NCBI GenBank assembly: GCA_029256185.1
Contig: JAQSYI010000018.1
Location: 1-64,000 of the forward strand
Direction of reading: 5' to 3'
Source: Paenibacillaceae bacterium
Lineage (GTDB): Bacteria > Bacillota > Bacilli > Paenibacillales > NBRC-103111
Length of the DNA: 64,000 bases
In this document: piece after piece, positions 28,673-35,450 of the stretch
Position numbering within the stretch: the first letter of the stretch is position 1
How the letters are laid out: the number at the start of each line of letters is the position of its first letter
The notes under the pieces: generated by a model
Told to the model about the DNA's origin: nothing
Seen by the model: only the letters and a program-made list of their open reading frames with translations
Databases searched by the model: none
Made by a program: the position numbers and the translations under genes

Positions 28673-29065
28673 TTATTCCTCCACCACCAGAACCGCCCTC
28701 ATCTTCATGTGGTCCGTACCGCATGGAATCGTGCAGACGATGGTGTATTTGCCTGCCGCATCCGGCGTGAAGGTTTTGGTTTGCGCCTTGTGGTCCAGCT
28801 TAATCCCGAGCTTCTGCACCTCAATGCCGTGCACGCCCTCCGCATTTTTCAGGGTGAGTGTGACAGGCTGTCCTTTCTTGACGCGGTATTCGGCCTGATC
28901 GAACTTCCAGTTGGAGGCGGTAATCGTCAGCTGCTGGGAATTGCCTGGGGGTATGGAGCCGGAGGGCGAACTTTCCGCTCCCGTATTGGAATTCGTCTTG
29001 GCGCCGCAAGCCGATAAGGCCAGCATGAGGAAGAGAGCGCCAATCAGCACGGTTATCTTTTTCAT
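28673..29065 (-). CDS. CuA-type cupredoxin lipoprotein
   Basis: This 130-residue exported protein has a signal peptide with lipobox LSAC, a Ser/Pro-rich linker and a single cupredoxin fold. The C-terminal part carries CTIPCGTDHMKM, which matches the CuA ligand pattern C-x3-C-x3-H-x2-M, and an upstream histidine in GVHGIEV supplies the other ligand. This is the copper site of cytochrome oxidase subunit II and nitrous oxide reductase, here without the transmembrane hairpin or any oxidase gene nearby. It could be an electron carrier or copper chaperone at the membrane surface. Start ATG follows GGGAGG on the minus strand. Confidence 0.85.
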   Translation of the reverse strand: MKKITVLIGALFLMLALSACGAKTNSNTGAESSPSGSIPPGNSQQLTITASNWKFDQAEYRVKKGQPVTLTLKNAEGVHGIEVQKLGIKLDHKAQTKTFTPDAAGKYTIVCTIPCGTDHMKMRAVLVVEE

Positions 29066-29194
29066 AATCGGGTGCCTCCCTTGATGAGATTGATTATCAT
29101 ATCACAACTATTATCTTACTGGTTTTGTAATAAAAAAACATCTCTTAATCGTGAACAACTCATGAACACTTATGAAGCTCTGCACAAAAAATAA

Positions 29195-29247
29195 TCCCCC
29201 AAAAGTGACGAGATGCTCTGAAGCAAAATCCGGGTACTTTTGGGGGA
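29195..29247 (-). terminator. 12-bp inverted repeat, terminator-like or transposon-end remnant
   Basis: TCCCCCAAAAGT (29195-29206) and ACTTTTGGGGGA (29236-29247) are perfect inverse copies. On the minus strand the stem is followed by TTATTTTTT, so it can terminate transcription from the right. The outer flank continues as GCCCCC, which resembles ends of some insertion sequences. No transposase is present. Confidence 0.5.
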
Positions 29248-29284
29248 GCCCCCGAATGAAAATGCGGCACAGCCTGCATTTACG

Positions 29285-29327
29285 TAAAAAAGCAGCCGTC
29301 AGGTCTTGATGACCCAAAGGCTGCTTC
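29285..29327 (-). terminator. Terminator of the YvlD-like gene
   Basis: On the minus strand AAGCAGCC pairs with GGCTGCTT, with an inner stem GGTC/GACC, followed by TTTTT. It lies just after the stop at 29349. Confidence 0.75.
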
Positions 29328-29348
29328 AACGGCTGTGAAGATTTTTAA

Positions 29349-29717
29349 TTAAACCCGCTCTTTCTTGTCCTTTCCCGTTGCATCAAACGGAGTGCTGACG
29401 GGAATGAACAGGTCGATTATTCCGATTACCAATGCCGCCAGAATGGCGCCGATAACCGTTGTTTCCACATTGCTCACGATGAATTGCCCCAGCCAGATGA
29501 CCAGAGCGCTGGTCAGGAAGCCGACAATACCCCGTCCGAAGGGATTGATCCTCCGTCCGAAGATGCCTTCAATGATCCAAGCTGCAACGGCAATGACTAC
29601 AGCCAGGAACAGCGCGCTCCAGAAGCCCCCTACATCGAAGCCTGGTACAAACCAGTCGGTTACAATCAGCACCAGAGCTGCTACGACAAACCGGACAATG
29701 GTTCCGAGAAAGTGCAT
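29349..29717 (-). CDS. Phage holin family 4 (YvlD-like) membrane protein
   Basis: This 122-residue protein has four hydrophobic helices (VRFVVAALVLIVTDWFVPGF at the start; IVGFLTSALVIWLGQFIV later) and a charged C-terminus, as in the YvlD/'mycobacterial 4 TMS holin' family. Despite the name, members are ordinary chromosomal membrane proteins, often cell-envelope stress related. The open frame runs to 29969, but ATG at 29717 is preceded by AAGGAGG at the right distance. No lysis gene is near, so a prophage origin is not supported. Confidence 0.8.
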   Translation of the reverse strand: MHFLGTIVRFVVAALVLIVTDWFVPGFDVGGFWSALFLAVVIAVAAWIIEGIFGRRINPFGRGIVGFLTSALVIWLGQFIVSNVETTVIGAILAALVIGIIDLFIPVSTPFDATGKDKKERV

Positions 29718-29926
29718 GATGGTTTCCTCCTTATAAGGATGTTTTGTTGAATCTGATGATCGCTTGGTTGAGCTGACCTTCAGGGGGTTAACCCTAGATG
29801 ATGATGCAATCATTAGGTTGTCCCCGGTTGTCAGAAATATGAGAGCAGATCCGTCAATAAATATGGTACCCGCGGCTTCTTCTGTTAAAACGGATCTCTC
29901 CAATAGAAAACAACCGGCACTTTGGA

Positions 29927-29932
29927 TATAAT
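29927..29932 (+). promoter_or_regulatory. Putative -10 box of mutS2
   Basis: TATAAT inside TTTGGATATAATAGGGG, 42 bases before the mutS2 start. The -35 region is poor. Confidence 0.4.
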
Positions 29933-29973
29933 AGGGGAACACGGGCGATGAAAAAGGAAGAGGGTACACAAAA

Positions 29974-32352
29974 GTGAATTTGAAAATATTGCATACCTTG
30001 GAATATACAAAGATAATCGGGCTGCTTGTCCATCATGCCGCTACCGGCCTCGGCAAGGAAAGGGCGCAGGAGCTTCTGCCTTCGGGTGAGCTTGAGGAAG
30101 TGAAGCGGCGCCTGCAGGCTACAGACGAAGCGGCCAAAGTGGACCGGCTCAAGGGGGGGGCACCGTTCGGCGGTATCCGCGATGTCTCTTCTGCGCTTCA
30201 CCGGGCACGGATCGGAGGGATGCTGAATCCCCAGGAGCTGAATGATATCGGGTCCACCCTGTACGGCGCAAGACGTCTCAAGAAATTTCTGGGCGATATG
30301 CATGAAGAACAGCCCATTCCCCTGCTGGCAGGCCTCTCCGAGCTGCTGGCGGAGAACAAGTCCCTGGAGGACAAGCTCAAGAGCTGCATTGATGACAACG
30401 CCGCCGTGCTGGACCAGGCCAGTCCCGAGCTGGCCAGGGTAAGGGCTGAACTCCGGTCAGGTGAGGGGCGTGTGCGGGAAAAGCTGGAGCAGATGATCCG
30501 TTCCTCCTCGATTGCGAAGATGCTGCAGGATGCCCTGGTGACCATCCGCAATGACCGTTATGTCATTCCGGTCAAGCAAGAATACCGCGGCAGCTTCGGC
30601 GGAATCATCCATGACCAGTCTGCATCCGGAGCCACTCTGTTTATCGAGCCGGAGTCCGTGGTGCAAATGAACAACCGGATCAGAGAATTGAAGCTTAAGG
30701 AAGAAGTGGAAATTGAGAAGGTTCTGCGGATGCTGTCTGCTCTGGTAGCGGAATTCGTTGATCCCGCGGCAGCCAATCTGGAACTGCTCGCCGAATTGGA
30801 CTTTATCTTCGCTAAGGCTGTGGTCGCCAGGGAAATGAAAGCTTCCTTGCCGCTTATGAATGACCGGGGCTTTCTCAAGCTCAAGCGGGGCCGGCATCCC
30901 TTGATTCCCCGGGATATTGTGGTTCCCTTGGATGTGGAACTGGGCAATAAGTATTCCACGATTATTGTCACCGGTCCCAATACGGGCGGTAAAACCGTTA
31001 CCCTGAAAACCGTCGGCCTGCTCAGTCTGATGGCTATGTCCGGATTGTTCGTTCCTGCTGAGGATGGCAGCCAGTTGTGCGTATTCGATGCCATCTATGC
31101 GGATATCGGAGACGAGCAGAGCATTGAACAGAGCTTGTCCACTTTTTCCAGCCATATGAAGAATATTATCAGCATCCTGCGGGACATGACTCCGAAGAGT
31201 CTGGTTCTCTTCGATGAGTTGGGGGCGGGGACCGATCCGGCAGAAGGGTCGGCACTGGCGATCTCCATTCTGGAGTATATCCAGGAGATGGGCTGCAGGA
31301 TGGTTGCGACTACCCATTACAGCGAGTTAAAAGCCTATGCCTATGACCGCCGCGGCGTAATCAACGCAAGCATGGAATTCGATATATCCACTCTTTCTCC
31401 CACATACCGGCTGCTGGTGGGTGTTCCGGGACGCTCCAACGCCTTTGCGATTGCCGAGCGGCTGGGTCTGTCCCGCAAAATCATCGATCATGCCCGCGGC
31501 CAGGTGGGGGAAGAGGACCAGCGCGTGGAATCCATGATTGCCACGCTGGAGGAGAATCGACTGACAGCGGAGGCGGAGCGGAATACGGCGGAGAGTCTGC
31601 GCCAGGAGGTCGAAGAGACCAAGCGCAGGCTGGAGGAGGAGCGCCGCCGGTTCCATGAACAGCGGGAGAAGCTTCTGCTGAAGGCGGAGCAGGATGCTGC
31701 TAGTGCTGTCGCCAAAGCCCGCCGCGAGGCGGAGGAGATCATTGCCGATCTGCGGAGGATGGCTCTGGAGGAACGGGCGGGCGTTAAGGAGCACAAGCTG
31801 ATTGATGCCAAGCGGCGGCTGGATCAGGCGGTGCCGCAGCTTGCGGAGAAGGGCAAGCGGCCGGTCGGGAACGGGACTTCCAAGCAGCAGGCTGCGGCTC
31901 TTGTTCCCGGAGACGAAGTAATGGTGGCCAGCCTGAACCAAAAAGGCCATGTAGTAGAGCTTAGCGGCGCATCGGAAGCCGTTGTGCAATTGGGTATCAT
32001 GAAGATGAAGGTATCCAAAAGCGATCTGCAGCTGATTTCCTCCGGCCAGGCGGCCAAGCCCCCCGCACAAAAGGTTTCCGCAGGGGTAAAACGCACAAGA
32101 GATGACAATATCCGTACCGAGCTTGATTTGAGAGGCCAGAATCTGGAGGAATCCTTAATTGAGGTGGACCGCTTCCTGGATGAGAGCTTTCTCTCCAATC
32201 TGGGGCAGGTCTATATCATTCACGGCAAGGGGACGGGTGTGCTGCGCACGGGCATTACGGAATATTTGCGCAAGCACAAGCATGTGAAAAGTTACCGGCT
32301 GGGCAATTACGGCGAGGGCGGAGTGGGCGTTACTGTTGTGGAATTGAGTTAA
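29974..32352 (+). CDS. mutS2: Endonuclease MutS2 (ribosome rescue / recombination suppressor)
   Basis: This 792-residue protein has full length. It has the MutS core and lever domains (1-320), an ATPase with Walker A GPNTGGKTVTLKT near residue 333 and LVLFDELGAGTD near residue 409, a long coiled coil (about 515-640), a KOW-like part and a C-terminal Smr nuclease domain with ELDLRGQNLEE and HGKGTGVLR. In Bacillus MutS2 senses collided ribosomes and lacks mismatch-repair activity. Start GTG follows GGAAGAGGG. In Bacillus it lies directly after polX; here polX is absent and a minus-strand block intervenes. Confidence 0.95.
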   Translation: MNLKILHTLEYTKIIGLLVHHAATGLGKERAQELLPSGELEEVKRRLQATDEAAKVDRLKGGAPFGGIRDVSSALHRARIGGMLNPQELNDIGSTLYGARRLKKFLGDMHEEQPIPLLAGLSELLAENKSLEDKLKSCIDDNAAVLDQASPELARVRAELRSGEGRVREKLEQMIRSSSIAKMLQDALVTIRNDRYVIPVKQEYRGSFGGIIHDQSASGATLFIEPESVVQMNNRIRELKLKEEVEIEKVLRMLSALVAEFVDPAAANLELLAELDFIFAKAVVAREMKASLPLMNDRGFLKLKRGRHPLIPRDIVVPLDVELGNKYSTIIVTGPNTGGKTVTLKTVGLLSLMAMSGLFVPAEDGSQLCVFDAIYADIGDEQSIEQSLSTFSSHMKNIISILRDMTPKSLVLFDELGAGTDPAEGSALAISILEYIQEMGCRMVATTHYSELKAYAYDRRGVINASMEFDISTLSPTYRLLVGVPGRSNAFAIAERLGLSRKIIDHARGQVGEEDQRVESMIATLEENRLTAEAERNTAESLRQEVEETKRRLEEERRRFHEQREKLLLKAEQDAASAVAKARREAEEIIADLRRMALEERAGVKEHKLIDAKRRLDQAVPQLAEKGKRPVGNGTSKQQAAALVPGDEVMVASLNQKGHVVELSGASEAVVQLGIMKMKVSKSDLQLISSGQAAKPPAQKVSAGVKRTRDDNIRTELDLRGQNLEESLIEVDRFLDESFLSNLGQVYIIHGKGTGVLRTGITEYLRKHKHVKSYRLGNYGEGGVGVTVVELS

Positions 32353-32413
32353 GGATGGCTGCCTGCCATAATCGGCAGCTTCCGCTGTTGTCCGAAAAAT
32401 ATTTTGAACAGAT

Positions 32414-32440
32414 TGAAACCGTGCCTTTCTTCCTGCGTAT
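32414..32440 (+). promoter_or_regulatory. Putative ECF (SigW-type) promoter of pspA
   Basis: TGAAAC (32414-32419), 16 bases, then CGTAT (32436-32440). This matches the SigW consensus TGAAAC-N16-CGTA known from Bacillus, where pspA belongs to the SigW envelope-stress regulon. It sits about 70 bases before the pspA start. Confidence 0.7.
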
Positions 32441-32507
32441 GAAAGTGGTGTAACGGAAGAGGAATTCAAAATCTATACTATATATGAATATCAGGAGGAA
32501 TTGAACA

Positions 32508-33188
32508 ATGGGAATTTTCAAAAGACTGCGCGATTTGACAATGGCATCCATTAACGACATGCTGGACAAAGCAGAAGATCCGGTTAAGATGCTAAACCAA
32601 TTCTTGCGGGATATGGAAGAGGACATTCAGGAGGCCGAATCGGCTGTAGCCAAGCAAATCGCCATTGAGATGAAGTTCAAGCAGCAGTTCGAGGAAGCCG
32701 AAGAAATGGTGGGCAAGCGCGGTGAACAGGCCCTTCGCGCTCTGGAGCAAGGCAATGAGGATCTGGCCCGCCGCGCCCTGGAAGACAAGAAGGAGCATCA
32801 GGCCCGCTATGACGAGCTGAAAATTCAATATGCTACTGCCAAGTCCAATGCCGATCAGCTCCGCAGCCAGTTGTCCGAGATGAAAGACGAATACAACAGC
32901 ATGAAGAACAAGAAGGATTTGCTGATTGCCCGGGCCGAGGCTGCCAAAGCCCAGAAGCAAATCAACCAGGCCATGTCCGGCTTCGGCACAGATACCGCAA
33001 CCAAGGGATTTGACCGCATGAGCCAGAAGGTGCTGCAGATGGAAGCCGAAGCCAAAGCCAGCGGCGAGCTTCGCGGCTCCAACAAGAGTCTCGACAATGA
33101 GCTGGACGCCCTGGGCAAATCCGGCGGAGTGGAAGATGAGCTGGCTGCGCTGAAGGCTCAACTGGCTGCCAAGAAGCAAGAGCAATAA
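32508..33188 (+). CDS. pspA: PspA/IM30 family envelope-stress protein
   Basis: This 226-residue, almost entirely alpha-helical coiled-coil protein has the family start GIFKRLRDLTMASINDMLDK followed by EDPVKMLNQFLRDME. PspA proteins form ESCRT-III-like rods on stressed membranes and support their repair. ATG follows AGGAGGA. An ECF-type promoter precedes it, and it is followed by a DUF350 membrane protein, consistent with a small membrane-protection operon. Confidence 0.94.
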   Translation: MGIFKRLRDLTMASINDMLDKAEDPVKMLNQFLRDMEEDIQEAESAVAKQIAIEMKFKQQFEEAEEMVGKRGEQALRALEQGNEDLARRALEDKKEHQARYDELKIQYATAKSNADQLRSQLSEMKDEYNSMKNKKDLLIARAEAAKAQKQINQAMSGFGTDTATKGFDRMSQKVLQMEAEAKASGELRGSNKSLDNELDALGKSGGVEDELAALKAQLAAKKQEQ

Positions 33189-33211
33189 TCGTTTAACTCA
33201 AACAGGTGGAT

Positions 33212-33241
33212 AAGAGGCTGGGGATTCGTCCCCGGTCTCTT
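33212..33241 (+). other. Intercistronic hairpin with TTCG loop
   Basis: AAGAGGCTGGGGA and TCCCCGGTCTCTT form a 13-pair stem with two G-T pairs, closed by a TTCG tetraloop, between pspA and the DUF350 gene. There is no T-run, so it may protect or trim the pspA message and set the pspA/DUF350 ratio rather than terminate. Confidence 0.5.
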
Positions 33242-33274
33242 GCAGCGTTTCACGGCTAAAGGGGGAGATGACTT

Positions 33275-33694
33275 ATGAATGACGAGGTGGACCGTCTGAC
33301 CGCCAGTCCGTATCTGGAGACCCTGGCTTTTTTCTCTGTAGCGCTGGTTGCGGTGGTTGTTTTCCTGGCCGTCTTCGAAATGATTACACGCTATAGCGTC
33401 TGGAATGAAATCAAACGGGGCAATTTGGCGGTAGCCATGGCAACAAGCGGCAAGATATTCGGCATATGCAATATCTTCCGGTATGCCATTGCCAAGAACG
33501 ATACGATTCTTAAAGCGGTGGGGTGGGCCGGATTCGGGTTTGTGTTGCTCCTGGCGGCTTATTTTATCTTTGAGTTTCTGACGCCCAATCTGAATGTGGA
33601 TGAGGAGATCGGCAAGGATAATAAGGCAGTTGGTTTTATCGCCATGATTTTATCCGTTTCCCTCTCGTTTATAATCGGGGCAAGCGTTACTTGA
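33275..33694 (+). CDS. DUF350 membrane protein (YshE-like)
   Basis: This 139-residue protein has four hydrophobic helices and the DUF350 features IKRGNLAVAMATSGKIFG and IIGASVT at the end. Bacillus yshE, a DUF350 gene, also follows mutS2, so position supports orthology. Here pspA lies between them. Its biochemical function is unknown. ATG follows GGGGGAGATG-type site. It is likely co-transcribed with pspA. Confidence 0.85.
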   Translation: MNDEVDRLTASPYLETLAFFSVALVAVVVFLAVFEMITRYSVWNEIKRGNLAVAMATSGKIFGICNIFRYAIAKNDTILKAVGWAGFGFVLLLAAYFIFEFLTPNLNVDEEIGKDNKAVGFIAMILSVSLSFIIGASVT

Positions 33695-33830
33695 GTTACT
33701 TGAGGAGCGGATCTGTCGCGGCGTCGGCAGGTCCGTTGGTGCCGGGGCAACTATAGTTACGCCGGAATTTGTATTTTCCTCCACGGACCTCTATTATTTA
33801 AGTTGTCCCGGCAGCATGACTGAAAACACC

Positions 33831-33922
33831 CGGCATTGAACTCAAAACGAAGCGAATGCTTCCGAAGCGAAGTTTTTCGCTAATGCCGTGGATACGGCAT
33901 TGAACTCAAAACTTTTAGGAGG
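33831..33922 (+). repeat. 62-bp-type structured leader element, locus A
   Basis: One full unit (from 33849) preceded by the last 18 bases of another (33831-33848), period 64. The unit has ATGCTTCCGAAGCGA, a hairpin AGCGAA/TTCGCT, a hairpin ATGCCGT/ACGGCAT with GGAT loop, then GAACTCAAAAC and TTTTAGGAGG, whose AGGAGG is the ribosome site of the zinc-ribbon gene at 33929. It is the same element as at 36405 and 55378, but with GCCGT/ACGGC in place of GCCAC/GTGGC, i.e. both sides of the stem changed together. Confidence 0.8.
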
Positions 33923-33928
33923 CTTGAC

Positions 33929-34489
33929 ATGGACTCGAACAACAAAGGCCAGGTATGCCCATGGTGTCAGACGGAAATCGTGTGGGACCCGGAGCTGGGA
34001 CCGGAGGAAACTTGCCCTCACTGTCTTAATGAACTGAAGGGGTACCGTTCGCTCAAGCTAACATTGAATCAATCGGACGGCGACCTTTCTCTGGAAGAAG
34101 AGGACGAAGATGATCACCACCATCACAATCATGATCATGGTACGGATGAGGATGACGGTGCGCTGGAAGTGGAGGATCTGCTTGATGATTATACAATCGA
34201 GTCGGAGCCGGATGATTATTCCGAGCGGGTGATCGCCTGTATGGACTCCCAGGAATATGCTCCCGAATGCACCAACTGCCATGAACTGATGCTCCACGCG
34301 GGTATCCGTACGGTGAGCGCAGCAGGGTTCAAGCCGCGGGTTTTCGTGGAATTGAGGGACGCATTCCTGAGTGAGCCGTATTCCGTAGATGTATTCGTTT
34401 GTCCCGCGTGCTTCAAGACCGACGAATATCTGACCAAGGAGTCCAAAGAGGAAATGGTTCGCGTGTTCGTACCCGGTCAACGTGAATAG
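33929..34489 (+). CDS. Hypothetical double zinc-ribbon protein with His/Asp-rich spacer
   Basis: This is a 186-residue protein. The N-terminus has CPWC and CPHC (residues 10-33), a zinc-ribbon pair. A very acidic and histidine-rich segment follows (about 60-75, EDDHHHHNHDHG). The C-terminal half has CTNC and CPAC, a second possible zinc site. No enzyme motif is seen. The His/Asp run could bind metal ions; a role in metal storage or a zinc-dependent regulatory contact is only inference. The mntABCD-like operon lies one gap downstream. ATG follows AGGAGG supplied by the repeat element. Terminator at 34506. Confidence 0.75.
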   Translation: MDSNNKGQVCPWCQTEIVWDPELGPEETCPHCLNELKGYRSLKLTLNQSDGDLSLEEEDEDDHHHHNHDHGTDEDDGALEVEDLLDDYTIESEPDDYSERVIACMDSQEYAPECTNCHELMLHAGIRTVSAAGFKPRVFVELRDAFLSEPYSVDVFVCPACFKTDEYLTKESKEEMVRVFVPGQRE

Positions 34490-34505
34490 CAATGAAATGT
34501 AAACG

Positions 34506-34532
34506 GACTGCCCTCGCGGCGGTCTTTTTTTT
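34506..34532 (+). terminator. Terminator after the zinc-ribbon gene
   Basis: GACTGCC (34506-34512) and GGCGGTC (34518-34524) pair around CTCGC, followed by eight T. Confidence 0.88.
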
Positions 34533-34858
34533 GAAGTTTTCAGAAAGTATAAACGGGGAAGCGGCTCCACTTCTGGGCAAACGGGTCAGCGTCAGAGGAC
34601 GCCGTCAGGGGACGTTTATCCTCATTCGGAGATAGGAGAGCCCTTTCTCAAAAAATCAGGCTCCCATGCCGCTTGCGCGGCACGATTGATAAATGAAATG
34701 ACGGGATCGTGTTATTTCGGGACAGAACGTATATGATTCCGAGGAAGGGGATCTCTCCCTGGATCAAGTGGGGAAGGAGCTGGAAACAAAGGGCGCATGG
34801 GATGAGGTTAACGGAAATTTTTGACCTTATCAAGAGATTTTTTGGTCATTTCCAAGAA

Positions 34859-35003
34859 TTAGCGGAAAAAATTTCCGTTAATTCGATCAAAGCCAGGTGA
34901 ATAGGGCCTTTTCGGGGAGCTCAGGAGGAAATAGCGGAAAAAATTTCCGCTAAATCAGCGAGGAATGATGAAATTGCGGGGTTAGCGGAAAAAATTTCCG
35001 TTA
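34859..35003. repeat. Three AGCGGAAAAAATTTCCG hairpin repeats
   Basis: Copies at 34859-34880, 34931-34952 and 34982-35003 share AGCGGAAAAAATTTCCG followed by TTA or CTA. Each is a near-perfect palindrome (GCGGAAA with TTTCCGC or TTTCCGT). A degenerate fourth lies near 34808 (AACGGAAATTTTTG). Spacing is irregular (72 and 51 bases), so they are dispersed units and not a tandem array. Confidence 0.75.
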
Positions 35004-35030
35004 GGAGTAAGCGGGGCGGGACCGCCGTAA

Positions 35031-35083
35031 GGTGTTACTCCTTTGGCAGCGTAAAAAAAGGACCAGAGTTCCGTCAGGTTTTT
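35031..35083 (+). repeat. Dispersed repeat R1, copy 2
   Basis: GGTGTTACTCCTTTGG, then CGTAAAAA and GGACC, matches the copy at 106-166 in order and spacing, and again ends in a T-rich stretch. Confidence 0.55.
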
Positions 35084-35123
35084 CTCACCCCATTTTCTCT
35101 TGAAAAGGGGCCTTAGTAACCAT

Positions 35124-35195
35124 ATAAGAGCGTCTGTGTCCGTTAAAGTTGAAAAACCTTTGTTTTTGGCCTGATAAGAGCGCTCATATCCGTCT
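35124..35195. repeat. Pair of TAAGAGCG...TCCGT repeats
   Basis: ATAAGAGCGTCTGTGTCCGT (35124) and ATAAGAGCGCTCATATCCGT (35174) are direct repeats 50 bases apart, in the same intergenic region as the other small repeats. Confidence 0.55.
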
Positions 35196-35321
35196 AAACA
35201 AGTATGTGAAGACGCTCCCTCCCGAGACCCCGCTGATCAAGATTCCAGCATATACGGGAGGCGGCCGGAGCTATCCCAAGTAAAACATCAAATACTTTTT
35301 AAGAAATATTATAAAGAACGG

Positions 35322-35350
35322 TTGACAAATTTGCTTTTTGAAATTATGTT
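35322..35350 (+). promoter_or_regulatory. Promoter of the mnt-type operon
   Basis: Perfect -35 TTGACA (35322-35327), 17 bases, then TATGTT (35345-35350). The transcript start would be near 35357, just before the palindrome at 35366. Confidence 0.7.
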
Positions 35351-35365
35351 ATCTTTATACACAAA

Positions 35366-35383
35366 TTTTGCCCTAGGGAAAGA
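35366..35383 (+). promoter_or_regulatory. Candidate MntR-type operator
   Basis: TTTTGCCCTAGGGAAAGA is a near-perfect palindrome (TTTGCCC-TAGGGAAA) placed at about +10 to +27 of the operon. It closely resembles the MntR (DtxR family) boxes described for the Bacillus mnt promoters (TTTGCC...GGGAAA type). A repressor bound here would block transcription when manganese is plentiful. Inferred from sequence only. Confidence 0.55.
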
Positions 35384-35450
35384 TATTTAGCTTTGGACAA
35401 CTCACGTGACCGGAAATAGCCGGAATATGTTGAAACGGGAGGAGAAAGAA

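Larger units (their letters stand above)
34533..35321. other. Repeat-rich non-coding region before the mnt operon
   Basis: About 790 bases without a supportable gene. It carries three copies of a GCGGAAA/TTTCCGC hairpin, one R1 repeat copy, two TAAGAGCG repeats, and otherwise featureless sequence. The short frames present in it have no recognisable product. Confidence 0.6.

Noticed and set aside
29349..29717. Prophage holin
   Set aside because: The family name suggests a phage, but the YvlD-like protein is a common chromosomal membrane protein and there are no lysin, capsid or integrase genes.
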